Of a stretch of 25,725 bases of DNA, positions 14,195-24,250 are shown piece after piece. Every line of letters begins with the position of its first letter. Position 1 is the stretch's first letter. The DNA is from Nannochloropsis salina CCMP1776 (taxonomy: Eukaryota > Sar > Eustigmatophyceae > Eustigmatales > Monodopsidaceae): positions 65,054 to 90,778 of the forward strand of contig SDOX01000014.1 of NCBI GenBank assembly GCA_004565275.1, read 5' to 3'. The notes below the pieces were generated by a model. It made no database searches and was not told where the DNA came from. It was given only the letters and a program-made list of their open reading frames with translations. The translations under genes and the position numbers were made by a program.

Positions 14195-16833
14195 TTAATG
14201 CGGCCCGCTTTCCTTGGCCACATTCCGAAGGTGAAATTTTTGCACTTTTCCTGTGGAAGTCTTGGGCAAAGGCCCGAAAATAACGCGCTTTGGGAACAGG
14301 AGGGGAAAAAGACCGTAGAAATGCATGTATGAGGTGAAAATTGAAGTGATGAGGATCAACAAATGGTGGACATGAAAGTGGGCTGAACTCGTCTTGATAT
14401 TGAAACTGGAACAATACAGTAGAACAGTAGAACAAATGTAAAAGGAGGAAAGGAAGCGGGGATGGAGCTGAAATGCTACGTGCACAAAAAGGGGAAAAGG
14501 ATCCATGCGGGCATGGTGTACTGGAAAAAAAAAAACGGTAAGGGGGCTCAAAACAGAGGAAAATCTATCCAAGGGAGGTGGATGGAGAGGGACGGAAGGT
14601 GCCGTCTCGATACCTTAGGCGCCTTGAAGTGAGCGAGCTTTTGGCGGGAAAAGGTAATGACCTCCTGTTCTGTCAGCTCGTGGCCGTCTTTGAGGGAGAC
14701 GAAGGCGCAAGGGACCTTGGACGGGAAGGAGGGAGGGAGAAAGGAAGGAAGGAAGGAAGGGAGGAAGGGAAGCAGGGAGGGAGGGAGGGAAGGAGGGAGG
14801 CGAAGAGGAAATCAAGACGGATAGGAGGGAGAAGGAGGGGGAGAGGGAGGCAAGGACGTACTTCTCCCCATTTGTCGCAGGGTTTGGCGACAACGGCGGC
14901 CTCAGCGATGGAAGGATGATGATGGAGGGCGTTTTCGACCTGGGAAGAGAGGGAGGGAGGGGGGGAGGGCGGGGGGGAGGAAGGAGGGCGACGAGGAAAA
15001 ATCAGAAAGGGAAGGTGAAAAACTTTGAGGGGGATGGAGAGGGAGGGAGAAGAAGATATAGCAACAGGCGGATGCTGGAATGGGAAGGGTACCTCAATGG
15101 AGCTGATGTTCTCGCCGCCACTGATGATGACATCCTTGCTCCGGTCCTGTGCTCAGACAGAGAAGAGCCATGAGGAGAAAGCAGTGGACCCGCCGAGGAT
15201 GAAAAGGGGCGGAAAGGGCCAACGTCGTCTCAGCAACGAACCAAGCCCACTTCCCCTCCTTTACGCGCCCTACCTCTGGCCATGGCCGAGGCACCTGCCT
15301 TTTCTTCCCTCCCTCCCTCCCTGCCCATCTCCTTTCTCCTCTCCCTCTCAATGTACCTTCAATTGGATCCGTCCATTTTTATGGGCCACGGCGATGTCGC
15401 CCGTGTGCATCCAGCCACCATGGAAGGTGGCCTCCGTCGCCGCTTCGTTCTTAAGGTAGCCGCTCATGACTGTGTTTCCCCGCATCATCACCTACCAAGG
15501 GGGAGGGCAGGAAGGAGGAGAGGGGGGGGGGGGCAGGCGGAAACGAAGATAAGGGGAGGGGGGAGGGAAGGAGAAANNNNNNNNNNNNNNNNNNNNNNNN
15601 NNNNNNNNNNNNNNNNNNNNNNNNNNNNNNNNNNNNNNNNNNNNNNNNNNNNNNNNNNNNNNNNNNNNNNNNNNNNGCTTTGTGGCTCGACAGATCCGGA
15701 AAAGACGAGGCCCCCGGGGAGGGGTGGAGGGAGGGAAGGTGGAGGGGTAGGGAGGAAGGGAGGGAGAGTAGGGAGAGAAGGACAGAGAAGGGGATCAAAA
15801 TGGAGGGAGAACGCTCCCAAACCTTGCAATCGCCATGTTTGAGCTGGAAGGCGATGATGGGAGGGTCCAACCTGCCGCATGGGGTGCGAAGATCGGATCA
15901 GTGCCCATGCAGGTGGACGGAAAAGAGCTTTGAAACGCCTTTCTGTCTGGGTCTACAGCGCCCCCGGACGTTACCACCTGCTTTTGCTCTTCTGCGCGGC
16001 TTCCTCTTTGGGGTTCTTTGGCACGTTCCTTCCTCCCTCTCCCTCCCTCCCTCCCTCCCTCCCCTCAGACCTCTCCCCCCATTGCCAAGCATGTCCTATA
16101 CCTTGGAAACCAGGCCTCATCCACTTCCATTTCTCCTCTTCTCCCTCCCTCCCTGTCTCCCTTCCTCCCCTCTCCCCCCCGCCCCAACCTGGTGTTGAGG
16201 GTGTTGAGGACCGCTCGCACCCCGGGCACGGCAAAATGGGCCTCGAAAATAGGCGGAGTATTGAGAGACATGATGGAGACCGTGTCGCCTGGTAGGACGG
16301 GCGATGGGAAGGGGGGGGAAGATCGTGTCCATAGACAACCGTGTGTGATGAGAGAGGAGGAGGAAAAGGAGGAGGAGGAAGGAGGTACGCAAAGCATGGA
16401 CGGATCGATTCGGAAGATCGCAAGGGACGGGCGGCCCCTCTACCTACCGGGCCGGACGCCGGCTTTGTAGAGACTGCTTCCCAGCTTCTTGATGCGAACA
16501 TACTCCTCCGCCCACGTCCACACGTCGTCGCTTTGTATGCATGTGGGTGTCGTGAATGTAATGGTCCGTGCGAGGTTGCGCTTCATGCCCTACCTCTTTC
16601 CTGAGCACCTACCGGTATGCAACGGCCGTCCGTCGTGGGTAGAGCTTGACAGTACGTTCCAGGAAAGACAAAGGTGACAAGGGTTGATAATTGGCTTTAC
16701 GAGCCTGCGGATGTCGTGTACGGCAGAGGGCCAAAGAAGGGCACGAAGATGCATTAAAGCTTTTTTTCGCGAGTGCTTGAGCACCTCTAACCTTTGACCT
16801 CATGAAAGAGGTAAAACCCAGAACCGGAAGCAT
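14195..16833 (-). CDS. Acyl-activating enzyme (AMP-forming acyl-CoA synthetase), core lost in assembly gap
   Basis: Exons before the gap: 16833-16613, 16530-16448, 16288-16189, 15871-15823. After it: 15491-15357, 15146-15093, 14939-14862, 14715-14614, 14287-14195. All joins keep frame. The basic, Ser-rich N-terminus ([14 protein letters not shown]...) resembles a mitochondrial presequence. Then come [55 protein letters not shown] and [16 protein letters not shown], the usual N-terminal order of plant AAE/BZO1-type ligases. After the gap: [62 protein letters not shown] and [14 protein letters not shown] with the C-terminal catalytic Lys. The missing ~270-300 residues include the P-loop and adenylate-binding motifs. 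The enzyme activates a carboxylic acid to acyl-AMP, then acyl-CoA; resemblance to short/medium-chain AAEs suggests small acids. The C-terminus (SGPH) is not a peroxisomal SKL signal. Confidence 0.9.
14722..14803 (-). repeat. (GGGA)/(GGAA)n tract in an acyl-CoA synthetase intron
   Basis: Purine repeats on the plus strand read as CCCT/CCTT on the sense strand, just before the acceptor of the exon starting at 14715. Confidence 0.8.
15577..15676. other. Assembly gap (100 N)
   Basis: Exactly 100 N, the usual placeholder for a gap of unknown size. It lies inside the acyl-CoA synthetase gene. The flanks are GGGA/CCCT repeats, which explain the failed assembly. The family needs about 270-300 more residues (over 800 bases of coding sequence) than fit between the flanking exons, so the true gap is larger than 100. 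Confidence 0.97.
16028..16066 (-). repeat. (CCCT)n on plus strand inside an acyl-CoA synthetase intron
   Basis: A run of CCCT units; on the sense strand it is GGGA. The intron (16188-15872) has a second G-rich stretch near its donor, so both of its repeats are G-rich on the sense strand. Confidence 0.75.
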
Positions 16834-17268
16834 ACCTGCAGGAAAGGTGCTTCAAAAGCACGATGCTTGCCGCGGGTTTGCAGTAAGCTGGGGTATCGAT
16901 GTTTGCTGCCCGTGTTCTGAATGCTGCTGCCGCAGGCGGGGCTGACGAATGACGATGACGCCATTCGACATGACACGGGCAGGCCCGCCAAACGTCCCAG
17001 GGAGTGAAAGACGGACCGACGGGCCATGATAGAGGGCAACATGGTAGCGTAAAGGACGCTGTGAAAATGTTTTGCAGGGAAGGGTGGGAAAGTGCGGTTG
17101 GCATTCGGATCCTTATATTTCTGTCGCAAGGAAAACTCACGCATGCGTCATCGAGTAGTGGACTTCTCACTATCGCCTTGACCATGAGGTAGGAAAGGAA
17201 AACGTCTTCACCTTTAGACTAACACCCCCAGCGGGGCTTACGCAACCACGAATAATTCAGGATAGATC
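16834..17268. promoter_or_regulatory. Divergent promoter region, acyl-CoA synthetase / ABCG
   Basis: 435 bases separate the two start codons. It lacks GGGA tracts and has no convincing TATA box. A minus frame runs through it (16787-17185) in a different phase from the synthetase and is not supported. Shared control of the two genes is possible but not shown. Confidence 0.5.
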
Positions 17269-19676
17269 ATGAACAAAAGTGATCTCAAAACACCCTTAGT
17301 CGGCTCCTCTAGAGAGCACGTGGCTATCCCGGTGGTGACGGCCCACTCCCAGCAAGGACAGGATGGCAAATCTTTCGGGAACGAGGCCACAACAAACATG
17401 GACCGCATCGTGCCCATTACATTGAAAGTTAAACGGCTCAATTACTATCTTGGCAATGGAAAACATGAAAAGCGCATACTGAAGGATGTCAACTTGCATT
17501 TTAAATCAGGCATGCTCACTGAATTGATGGGGCCCTCTGGGGCAGGGAAGACGACCCTTCTCAACTTATTGATCGGCAACGCTGGGGGGCGCATCGAGGG
17601 GAGTGTGGAGGTGAATGGCCGAGCCCTGAAAAAGGTGGCCAATGTGTTCAAGAAATTCTACACCTTCGTCCCGCAGGACGATTCCCTCCTGGCCTCTCTG
17701 AGCACCCGGGAGACCCTGATGTTCGCGGCCCGCCTGCGCTTGCCCATGACCATGCCCATGGCCGAAAAAAAGCGACGGGTCAACCGCGTGCTTGCCGAAC
17801 TGAGCCTGATTCGCTGTGCGGACCAGCGCATCGGGGACGTGGACCGGCGTGGAATTTCGGGGGGGGAACGCAAACGGGCGAGCATTGCGCTGGAGCTGTT
17901 AGTGAACCCTTCCGTGATCTTCATCGACGAGCCCACCTCGGGGTTGGACAGTAAGATGGCGGAGGACGTGGTTCGGACCCTCCGGCGCCTGGCCGAGCAG
18001 GGTCGGTCGTTGATCTGCACGATCCATCAACCCTCCTACAAGATCTTCCGCCTCTTCGACCGGCTCGTGCTCTTGAGCCTCGGCCGCGTGGTCTACGAGG
18101 GGAAGATCGACGACGTGGAAGGCTACTTCTCCACAATTGGCTATGAGACGCCCCGCGGCGAGAACCCCATCGATTTTTACATGGCTGTGATGCAATTGGC
18201 CCCGGGAGAAGAGCCGATGGGCGGGGGGCGACCGGGCGGGGATCTCCCAACCCTGTGGCTCGAGCATGGGGGGGACTTTGTGGAGGAGGAGGAGGGAGGG
18301 AGGGAGGGAGGGCTGACCTGGTTCCCGAACAGTGCAAGCAGCAACAGTCTTGGGGGCATGATGAGCCGGACAGGGAGCGTACAGTCTTTGGCGAGCGCTG
18401 AGGGCGGGGGGGAGGGCGGGGGGGAGGGCGGGCGGAAAGGTATGCCCATGGCTTCGTCGCAGGCAGGGATGGACCTGAAGACGTTGGCCAAGGATGTGGC
18501 GACGGGCGTGCCCAAGTGGTACCAGTGCTGGGTCCTCTTCCACCGAGCCTTTGTGGACAGCTTGAAAGATACGGACAAGTTCTTGGGCGGCTTGATTTTG
18601 AAGGGATCGATCGGTTTGCTCGTGGGGGTGGTCTGGCTTCGGCAGGGGGAGAGCGCCGAGCAGAAGTCCATTTTTCCCTTGACGGGGGCGCTATTCATCG
18701 CCACCACCTCGTCGGTGTTGGACACTCTCTTTGCATGCATCCTCACCTTCCCCTCCATGAAGACGCTCCTTCTCCGGGAATACAAGAACGGGTCGTACTC
18801 CCTCCTTCCCTTCTACGTGGCCACGCTGGCCAACGCCATCCTCTTCAACGGTGGCTACGCAATTTTCTTGGGCACGCCCATATATTTCCTGGTGGGAGAC
18901 GTGAGCAATGCCCGCCTCTTAGGCCAACCGTTTGACGCCGCCCGGTACTTCCTCTTCCTCGCCCTCCTTGCTGTCTTGGCCACCATTGGCGCGGCGCTGG
19001 GGCTGGCGGTGGGCGCCTTGGTCAAAGACATTCAACAGGGGCAGCAGGCCGTCATGCCCACAGTCATTCCCTTGCTCCTTTTCAGCGGCTACCTGATTCC
19101 GTTCAAACAAAGTAAGTACACCCAGTCGGTCCGTACCCTTTCAAAATGCTACCCGGAGAGAGGCGTTTGGCCACATCCGGTGCGGGAATTGTCGAATGAA
19201 AGCCTAGAGGCTTGTCTGGTGCTATTAAATGGGATGCTCACCCTCATCCATGCACAGTATTTGTCCGTTCCCTCCTTGCGTCTCCCTCTCGCCGTCCCTC
19301 CCTCTGTCTCCTTCCGTGTTACAAACGGGGATCTCTGCTCGCGTGCCCACTTCCTGTCTCCTTCCCCTCCTCCCTAGTCCCTTCCTACTTCAAATGGCTA
19401 TACCATTGCTCCCCATTCGCCTACGCCATGACGGCGCTACAAGCCGTCCTTTTTCGGGACGTGGTCTTCGACGATTGCGGCCCCCCACCCTGCCCAAATG
19501 TCTGCTATGGCGACCGCAAACTGTGCTTCTCCACGGGTAGAGAGTACTTGGCATCGGTCAATTCAGATCCGGACAACATAGGATGGTCATTCGGCATGCT
19601 AGGTGTCACTTTCGCGGTGCTTTTTCTGGCGGGGTATGCTTGTATGAGCGTGCTGGTTCGGAAAAAGACGAATTAG
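17269..19676 (+). CDS. ABCG (WHITE-type) half-transporter (713 aa, 2 exons)
   Basis: Exons 17269-19111 and 19378-19676 join in frame (GTAAGT donor; CTCCCTAG acceptor). The domain order is NBD then TMD, typical of ABCG. Walker A GPSGAGKTT is at 88-96, the signature ISGGERKR near 195, Walker B VIFIDEPTSGLD near 217-228, and the H-loop TIHQPS near 251. The TMD begins about residue 415 after PKWYQCWVLF and has LLLREYKNGSYSLLPFY, PTVIPLLLFSGYLIPF and, in the last exon, the reentrant/extracellular part with Cys-rich CGPPPCPNVCYGDRKLC before the final helix. Half-transporters dimerise to export lipids, sterols or hydrophobic compounds; the substrate here is unknown. The linker between NBD and TMD (about 333-410) carries two GGGA/GGGC-coded inserts (EEEEGGREGG and [13 protein letters not shown]). 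It starts divergently from the acyl-CoA synthetase. Confidence 0.93.
18283..18437 (+). repeat. Two purine/G-rich coding tracts in the ABCG linker
   Basis: 18283-18312 (GAGGAGGAGGGAGGGA type) and 18403-18437 (two GGCGGGGGGGAG-like units) stay in frame and encode Glu/Gly/Arg. They lie between the ATPase and membrane domains, where length change is tolerated. Confidence 0.7.
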
Positions 19677-20288
19677 AATGGGATGGACGTGATAGCATGA
19701 ATGAAAGATGGGTACAAAGTGACCAGATGACCGTGCCTAAGAAATGGGTGCCTTTGTACGCAGCTCCTCTTCATTTTAACGGGCGTACAGGACGACGACG
19801 GTAAAGCAGGAATCATACGTGAAACTGGTGAGAAAACAGGGAAATCATCTACATCATAAATGTCTTTGTACGACAAATCGTCCCACGAGGCTGCGGCTAA
19901 GTGTTGCAGCGGTACATTTTTGCCATGCGACTGAAGGATGCGAGAGTGCGATGTCATGTCTTGCATGTTTTTAGCGGCCTTTCGAAATAAAGAAGCCAAA
20001 CGCGTTCTTGGCGAGGACCACGTATTCGTTAATTTGCACTTGCTGTCGACCAGGCGACAAGGCAGCTTTAGAAGATGGCTCGAGGCCCGACACTGTCGTT
20101 TCTGCCCCGACATACGCGTCTAAAGGATGCATGAGTACGACGAGAGGCGTGATGCTGTTGCTGATCCGAAATTCTTGATGCCTCTGGCTCCAATATTTCT
20201 TACAATGATAGATCTCAAGAGGCAACTTCGCCGTGCTTCAATAACCACCTGTCCCGTCCCATTGACACATTTAATAGGGCCGTGCAAC
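19677..20288. promoter_or_regulatory. Spacer between ABCG and FPGS
   Basis: Both neighbours run left to right, so this holds the ABCG 3' UTR and the FPGS promoter. Minus-strand frames at 19673-20113 and 19971-20225 look somewhat protein-like but use non-ATG starts, overlap each other and have no family signature. The FPGS frame is itself open upstream to 20127; the ATG at 20289 is preferred because it sits just before the Ser-rich/hydrophobic leader. Confidence 0.45.
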
Positions 20289-22371
20289 ATGCGACGCACA
20301 GTCACGCCAGCAGCGTCGTCATTATCATCGTCCTCTCCAGCTTCATTGTCCTTTTGGGGTTTTTCTAGCTACCATGGAGCTACAGCAATATTGGTTATTG
20401 CCGTTACTGCCGCTGGTGCGGCCCTACATTACGTGTATCAACATCACGACTTATCACCCAAAAAACGACAATCTCGGGCATATATTGACGCTTTGCATCA
20501 AATAGCGCGTTCCGCGGGTGCAGTTCGACAAATTTCTGCGCTGACACCAAGTGAGGCGGACGATGACGAGAGCCGATACGCTCGTCGTCACGCTTTTTTT
20601 ACGCATTTTTTTACCCATGTTCTCGGCGGGGACCAAGGGCGTTACAAATTCATACATGTCACGGGCACAAAAGGAAAAGGTACAGTGTGCGAACTGGTAC
20701 GTTGCGGCTTGATTGCGCACGGAAAGCGGGTTGGGACCTTCACCAGTCCTCACCTACACACCGTGCGGGAGCGGATCCGTGTGAACGACGTGCTCATCTC
20801 CCGGGCAGATTTTGTCCGCCTGTGGCATAAGGTCCACGCGGCCTTGGTACCATCAGGGAGTGACGACGCGGGCCCAGCGAGATGCGGGGGCACGTGGGCG
20901 AATTTCTTCGACAAAGTCCTTGGTGTGGCCCTGGCTTGGTTCGTCGAGCAGCAGGTGGAATACATCATTCTGGAGGTCGGGATTGGCGGCCGGTACGACC
21001 CCACAAATTTCATCGCCCACCCCATCGTCTGCGTGGTCACGAGCGTGAGCGAAGACCACACGGACATGTTGGGCCAGGACCTGGAGGCGATTGCGTGGCA
21101 GAAAGCCGGGATTATGAAGGGCGGAGGGGCCTCCGTCTGCCTCACCCCCGCCGTACCCTACCAGGATCCAAGGGTCCTGCACGTGCTCCGGACAGAGGCG
21201 CAGAGAGTCGGCTGTCAGCTCGAAGAGATCGCCCCTTCCTTCTCCCCTCCCTCCTCCCCGCGCTCCCCCCCGCCCTCCCCCCCCCCTTCCCGCCATGGCC
21301 TCTCCGACCTTGCGCGGGGTACCTACGATCCGCGGCGTAGAGATCCATCCCGAAAATCATGCCCTCGCCAAAAGCGCCTTGAAATTGCTGCTCTTCACCG
21401 CCGGCAACCGTGGATGGAGCGGGAGGCTGGGAGAGGAGACCATCCTCCTGCGTCCGGGGTGGGAGGGAAAGGCTCTGTGGCCAGGACGCTTTGAGCTCAT
21501 CCCTCTCCCGTTGAAAATACGGCAGGGACGAAGGCGGGCAGGGGGCCGTGGCAGGCGAGAGGAGGGGAGGGGCCGTGGGAGGGAAGCCTTACTTATCCTG
21601 GATGGGGCGCACAACACGGACAGCGTCGCCAAACTTCTCGGGGAAATTCGTCGGCGTTTTTTCGGCCGACCAGGTCCGAATTCTCCCGGGCCGGGCGCTC
21701 GACGCCCTTGTGCCCTCTGGGTGCTCTTTGGGACGGGCAAAGACAAAGACGCGCGGGGGATGTTGGAGGTCCTTTTCTCCCCTCCCTCCCTGGTGGCTTC
21801 CCCCCCCGCCTCCTCCTTCTCCTCCTCGTCCTCCCCCTCCCTCCCACCTTCAAAGGCGACGGCCACCATGGATGCTGGGGAGGGGAAACGGCTCGACCGT
21901 TTGATACTCTGCAGCGCCAATCACCCTCGGGCCCGGGACGTTCAAGATCTGGTCCGAGTTTTACCTCCTTCGGTAGCGCCGTCCTTCCGCCCTCCTCACC
22001 TGTCCCGAAGAGAGGCGAGAAAGCGGCGGCGGGCGCTGGAAAGATCGGAGGGGATTGACGTTACCTTAAATGCTCCTTCCGAGACGGCGAGGCCGGAGCA
22101 GCAGTTGCGAGAGTTATTCCGGGAGCTGGGGGTCAAACCTCGGAAGAGAGGGGGAAGAGGGAGGGGGGGTGGGGAGGAAGAAGAGGAGGAGGAAGAGGAG
22201 GAGGAGGAGGGAGGGGGGGAGGAAGGGAAGGAGGAGGAGGACGTAGTTTTGGTGGTATGTGGGTCCTTTTTTGTGGTGAGTGCGGCCAGAGCCTATTTGG
22301 CGGAGCAGCATCCGGGTATGCTCCGGGAAACAGATTTGGCCTTCGAAGCCGATCCGCCCTTATATACCTGA
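20289..22371 (+). CDS. FPGS: Folylpolyglutamate synthase (FolC/Mur-ligase family)
   Basis: Two frames cover one family. The first part has an N-terminal Ser-rich leader, a hydrophobic segment at about 31-50, the P-loop VTGTKGKGT at 124-132, SPHLHTVRERIRVN, GGRYDPTN, and VTSVSEDHTDMLGQDLEAIA with QKAGIMK. The second part, one frame further, has HPENHALAKSALKLLLF, ALWPGRFELIPL, LLILDGAHNTDS and a C-terminal Rossmann-like half with FGTGKDKDA. The change falls in the C-rich stretch 21240-21294, between the conserved QRVGCQLEEIA and the next block. No GT-AG intron there keeps the frame without a stop, so an extra C in the run is the simplest cause. The enzyme adds glutamates to folates using ATP, in cytosol, mitochondria or plastid. 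GA-rich inserts (21530-21590; 22145-22240, poly-Glu/Gly) and a Pro/Ser insert (21776-21860) enlarge it to about 690 residues versus about 450-590 usually. Confidence 0.87.
22145..22240 (+). repeat. GGGA/GGA coding tract in FPGS (poly-Glu/Gly)
   Basis: An uninterrupted purine run encodes Gly/Arg then a row of about a dozen Glu. It lies in the C-terminal domain before the strand VVLVVCGSFFVVSA. Confidence 0.75.
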
Positions 22372-22920
22372 GATGTATCTTTCCTGCTCTTGCAGAGGGC
22401 TGAAGAAAAAGAAAGGGGGGAGTTAAGAGGAGGAAGGGGACTGGGAGTTGATATTCTAGTCCAGATTCATACGAGAAAGCAGAAAGTAGAAGCCAATACT
22501 GCACTGTGGAGGTCCCTGGGGCGAACCAAGGAGGACTAATCGGGGGGGAGGTAGGGTGAACTGGTATCTACGGAAGCCGAGCGAGCCGCAAAAGATAGCA
22601 TTAAAGTAACGAGTGCCTCTGGCGCTCTGTGCACGTGGATGAGCCTTTGCCTGTCTGTCGGTGCCCCGTAGGGTACTCGAGTCGCCCGCCGGGTCTCCAG
22701 GCCTCCCTGCCCTGTCCACCTGGACACGGCGTCTAAGTGGAAAGAAAGCTATAGGATAAGAGTCAAAGCCCCCAGGAGTTTCCAAAAAGCAACAACTTTC
22801 TGTCCAGTATGTTCCAAATCGCTAGAGTTACATACTTAATTACTTCTCGCCTTGGCTATTGGGAGGGCCCTCCGTGACACCATGGTCTCCGACCGGGATT
22901 TACCACGTTTCCTCGCACGT
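22372..22920. other. Convergent spacer between FPGS and GOSR2
   Basis: It contains the 3' UTRs of both genes. No supported coding sequence or RNA gene was recognised. TATATACC directly at the FPGS stop and GCATTAAAG near 22599 are the only AT-rich islets. Confidence 0.5.
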
Positions 22921-23756
22921 CTATGAGACGGCTTTCCAGCACAGCCAGAGCACGAGCAGGGTCACCACCATCCCCCCCGCGACGATCAACTTGTCTACCG
23001 TGTCCCGTCGCTCGGCCATCCCCGTGATCCGATGGCTCACCCCCAACAAATTCAGCACGTCCAAGACCTTTTTGCGCGCGCTTTTCAACGAGCTTCGTTG
23101 GTCCAACAGGTTGGAAAGCGTGGCTTGACCCGACATCAGGATGTCGTTCATCATGGCGCTACTCCGCTGGTAGCTTGCGCCTTCCTCGAGAAGCTCCTCT
23201 ACGGCCCGAGCAGGAGCCTCCAGGTCCCCCCCCTTCCCGTACCGACGGGCCAGAAGCTCCTCCCGCTCCTTCGCCTCCTGGGCGACCTTCCCGCGTGACT
23301 GGAGGAACCGGTTCAAAACGGTCCTCAAAAAAACAGCCTCACTGTGCAGTTCAGCGATCCGCCTTTGCCATTGTTCCCTCGCCCCCGGCCGCTCCTGGGC
23401 CACAAGCGTGTGCAGGATGCTGATTTGACGTTCCAGCTCTCCCAAGCCCATGAAGACATTGTCCGGTGACACATACCCGATCTCCACCTGTTTCGAAAGA
23501 GACACGGGCGTGAGAGAGCAAGACTATGGGAGCATCTCTTGCTTTTGGGGGGTGCCACATCAACCTCGCCCTTGGGAAGAAAAAAGTAGCAGATGTGACA
23601 CAAAGAACGATACAGGATGTCGAGAAAGAAGGCCTCTTCTTACAAAAAAGTCAGACATTGTGGAAGTCACACATAATTTCGTACCTGGCGGACTTGGCTT
23701 TGCAATTCGAAGGCTAACTTCTTGGTTTTGGGGAGAAGCTCTGCCACAGACGTCAT
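22921..23756 (-). CDS. GOSR2: Membrin / GOSR2-type Qb-SNARE (212 aa, 2 exons)
   Basis: Exon 1 (23756-23685) encodes 24 residues starting MTSVAELLPKTKKLAFELQ; exon 2 (23487-22921) follows in frame after the GAAACAG acceptor. The total of 212 residues equals the usual length of animal membrin. An N-terminal helical domain with QREELL-like KEREELLARRYGK leads to the SNARE motif. LSNLLDQRSSLKSARKKVLD contains the zero-layer Gln (Q154); it is followed by LNLLGVSHRITGMAERRDT and a single C-terminal membrane anchor at about 190-208 with a four-residue lumenal end. Membrin is the Qb SNARE of ER-to-Golgi and intra-Golgi fusion. The intron (23684-23488) lacks long GGGA tracts. The start is divergent from the mTERF gene. 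Confidence 0.92.
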
Positions 23757-24250
23757 TCAATCAGAGTCTGCGTGATACTTTGAGAAGCGATGGTGCCAGA
23801 TGGACGATACTTCCTCGGGAAAAGGCTCGTGAGATGCTGCGGGTCCAGGGAACAACGATTGTGACGATGTCCCCCCCTTAACGAGGCATTCCCCGCAAAA
23901 AGAAGCCGACGACAAACATAAGGGTCAGTGTTGGCTTGACATGCACCAAGGGGACCTCAGGCGCACTCCTGTATGCGAGTGGGTGACGTGCGGGGATTGG
24001 TGCATGCATTCCGTGGGGTTGGTTATGTTGCATTGCCTTGTCGGCGGGGCGAGCGACAGCTGCTGCTTGACCTCCCACACTACCACCCGAGGAAGCTATT
24101 AACTAAATTCCAACGCTGTACTCAATCTAGTCTCTTTCACACCCCGAACCTGCTCCTTTATCGCGTTCATCTTTTTGTAGGCGCATGCATTGCATATTAG
24201 GGGCGGCCGCAGTGTCCGACTGATAGCAAGGGCGCAGGCAAATTCCCACT
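23757..24250. promoter_or_regulatory. Divergent promoter region, GOSR2 / mTERF
   Basis: 494 bases separate the starts. Two GCATGCAT-type palindromic patches occur (near 24002-24008 and 24182-24192); plant RY elements share the core CATGCA, but a role here is speculative. No gene is seen. Confidence 0.45.

Noticed and set aside
15940-15977. VTSGGA-like peptide on the minus strand, resembling an AMP-binding motif
   Set aside because: It lies in the intron between the exons ending LNTLNT and starting LDPPIIAF, which join perfectly. In this family such a motif comes much later, so this is chance.
17899-18785. Long minus-strand open frames across the ABCG gene
   Set aside because: They are shadows of a high-GC coding sequence whose sense frame holds all ABC motifs.
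19673-20225. Two overlapping minus-strand frames upstream of FPGS
   Set aside because: The 19971-20225 frame begins with TTG, the frames do not join at a GT-AG intron, and no family is recognised.
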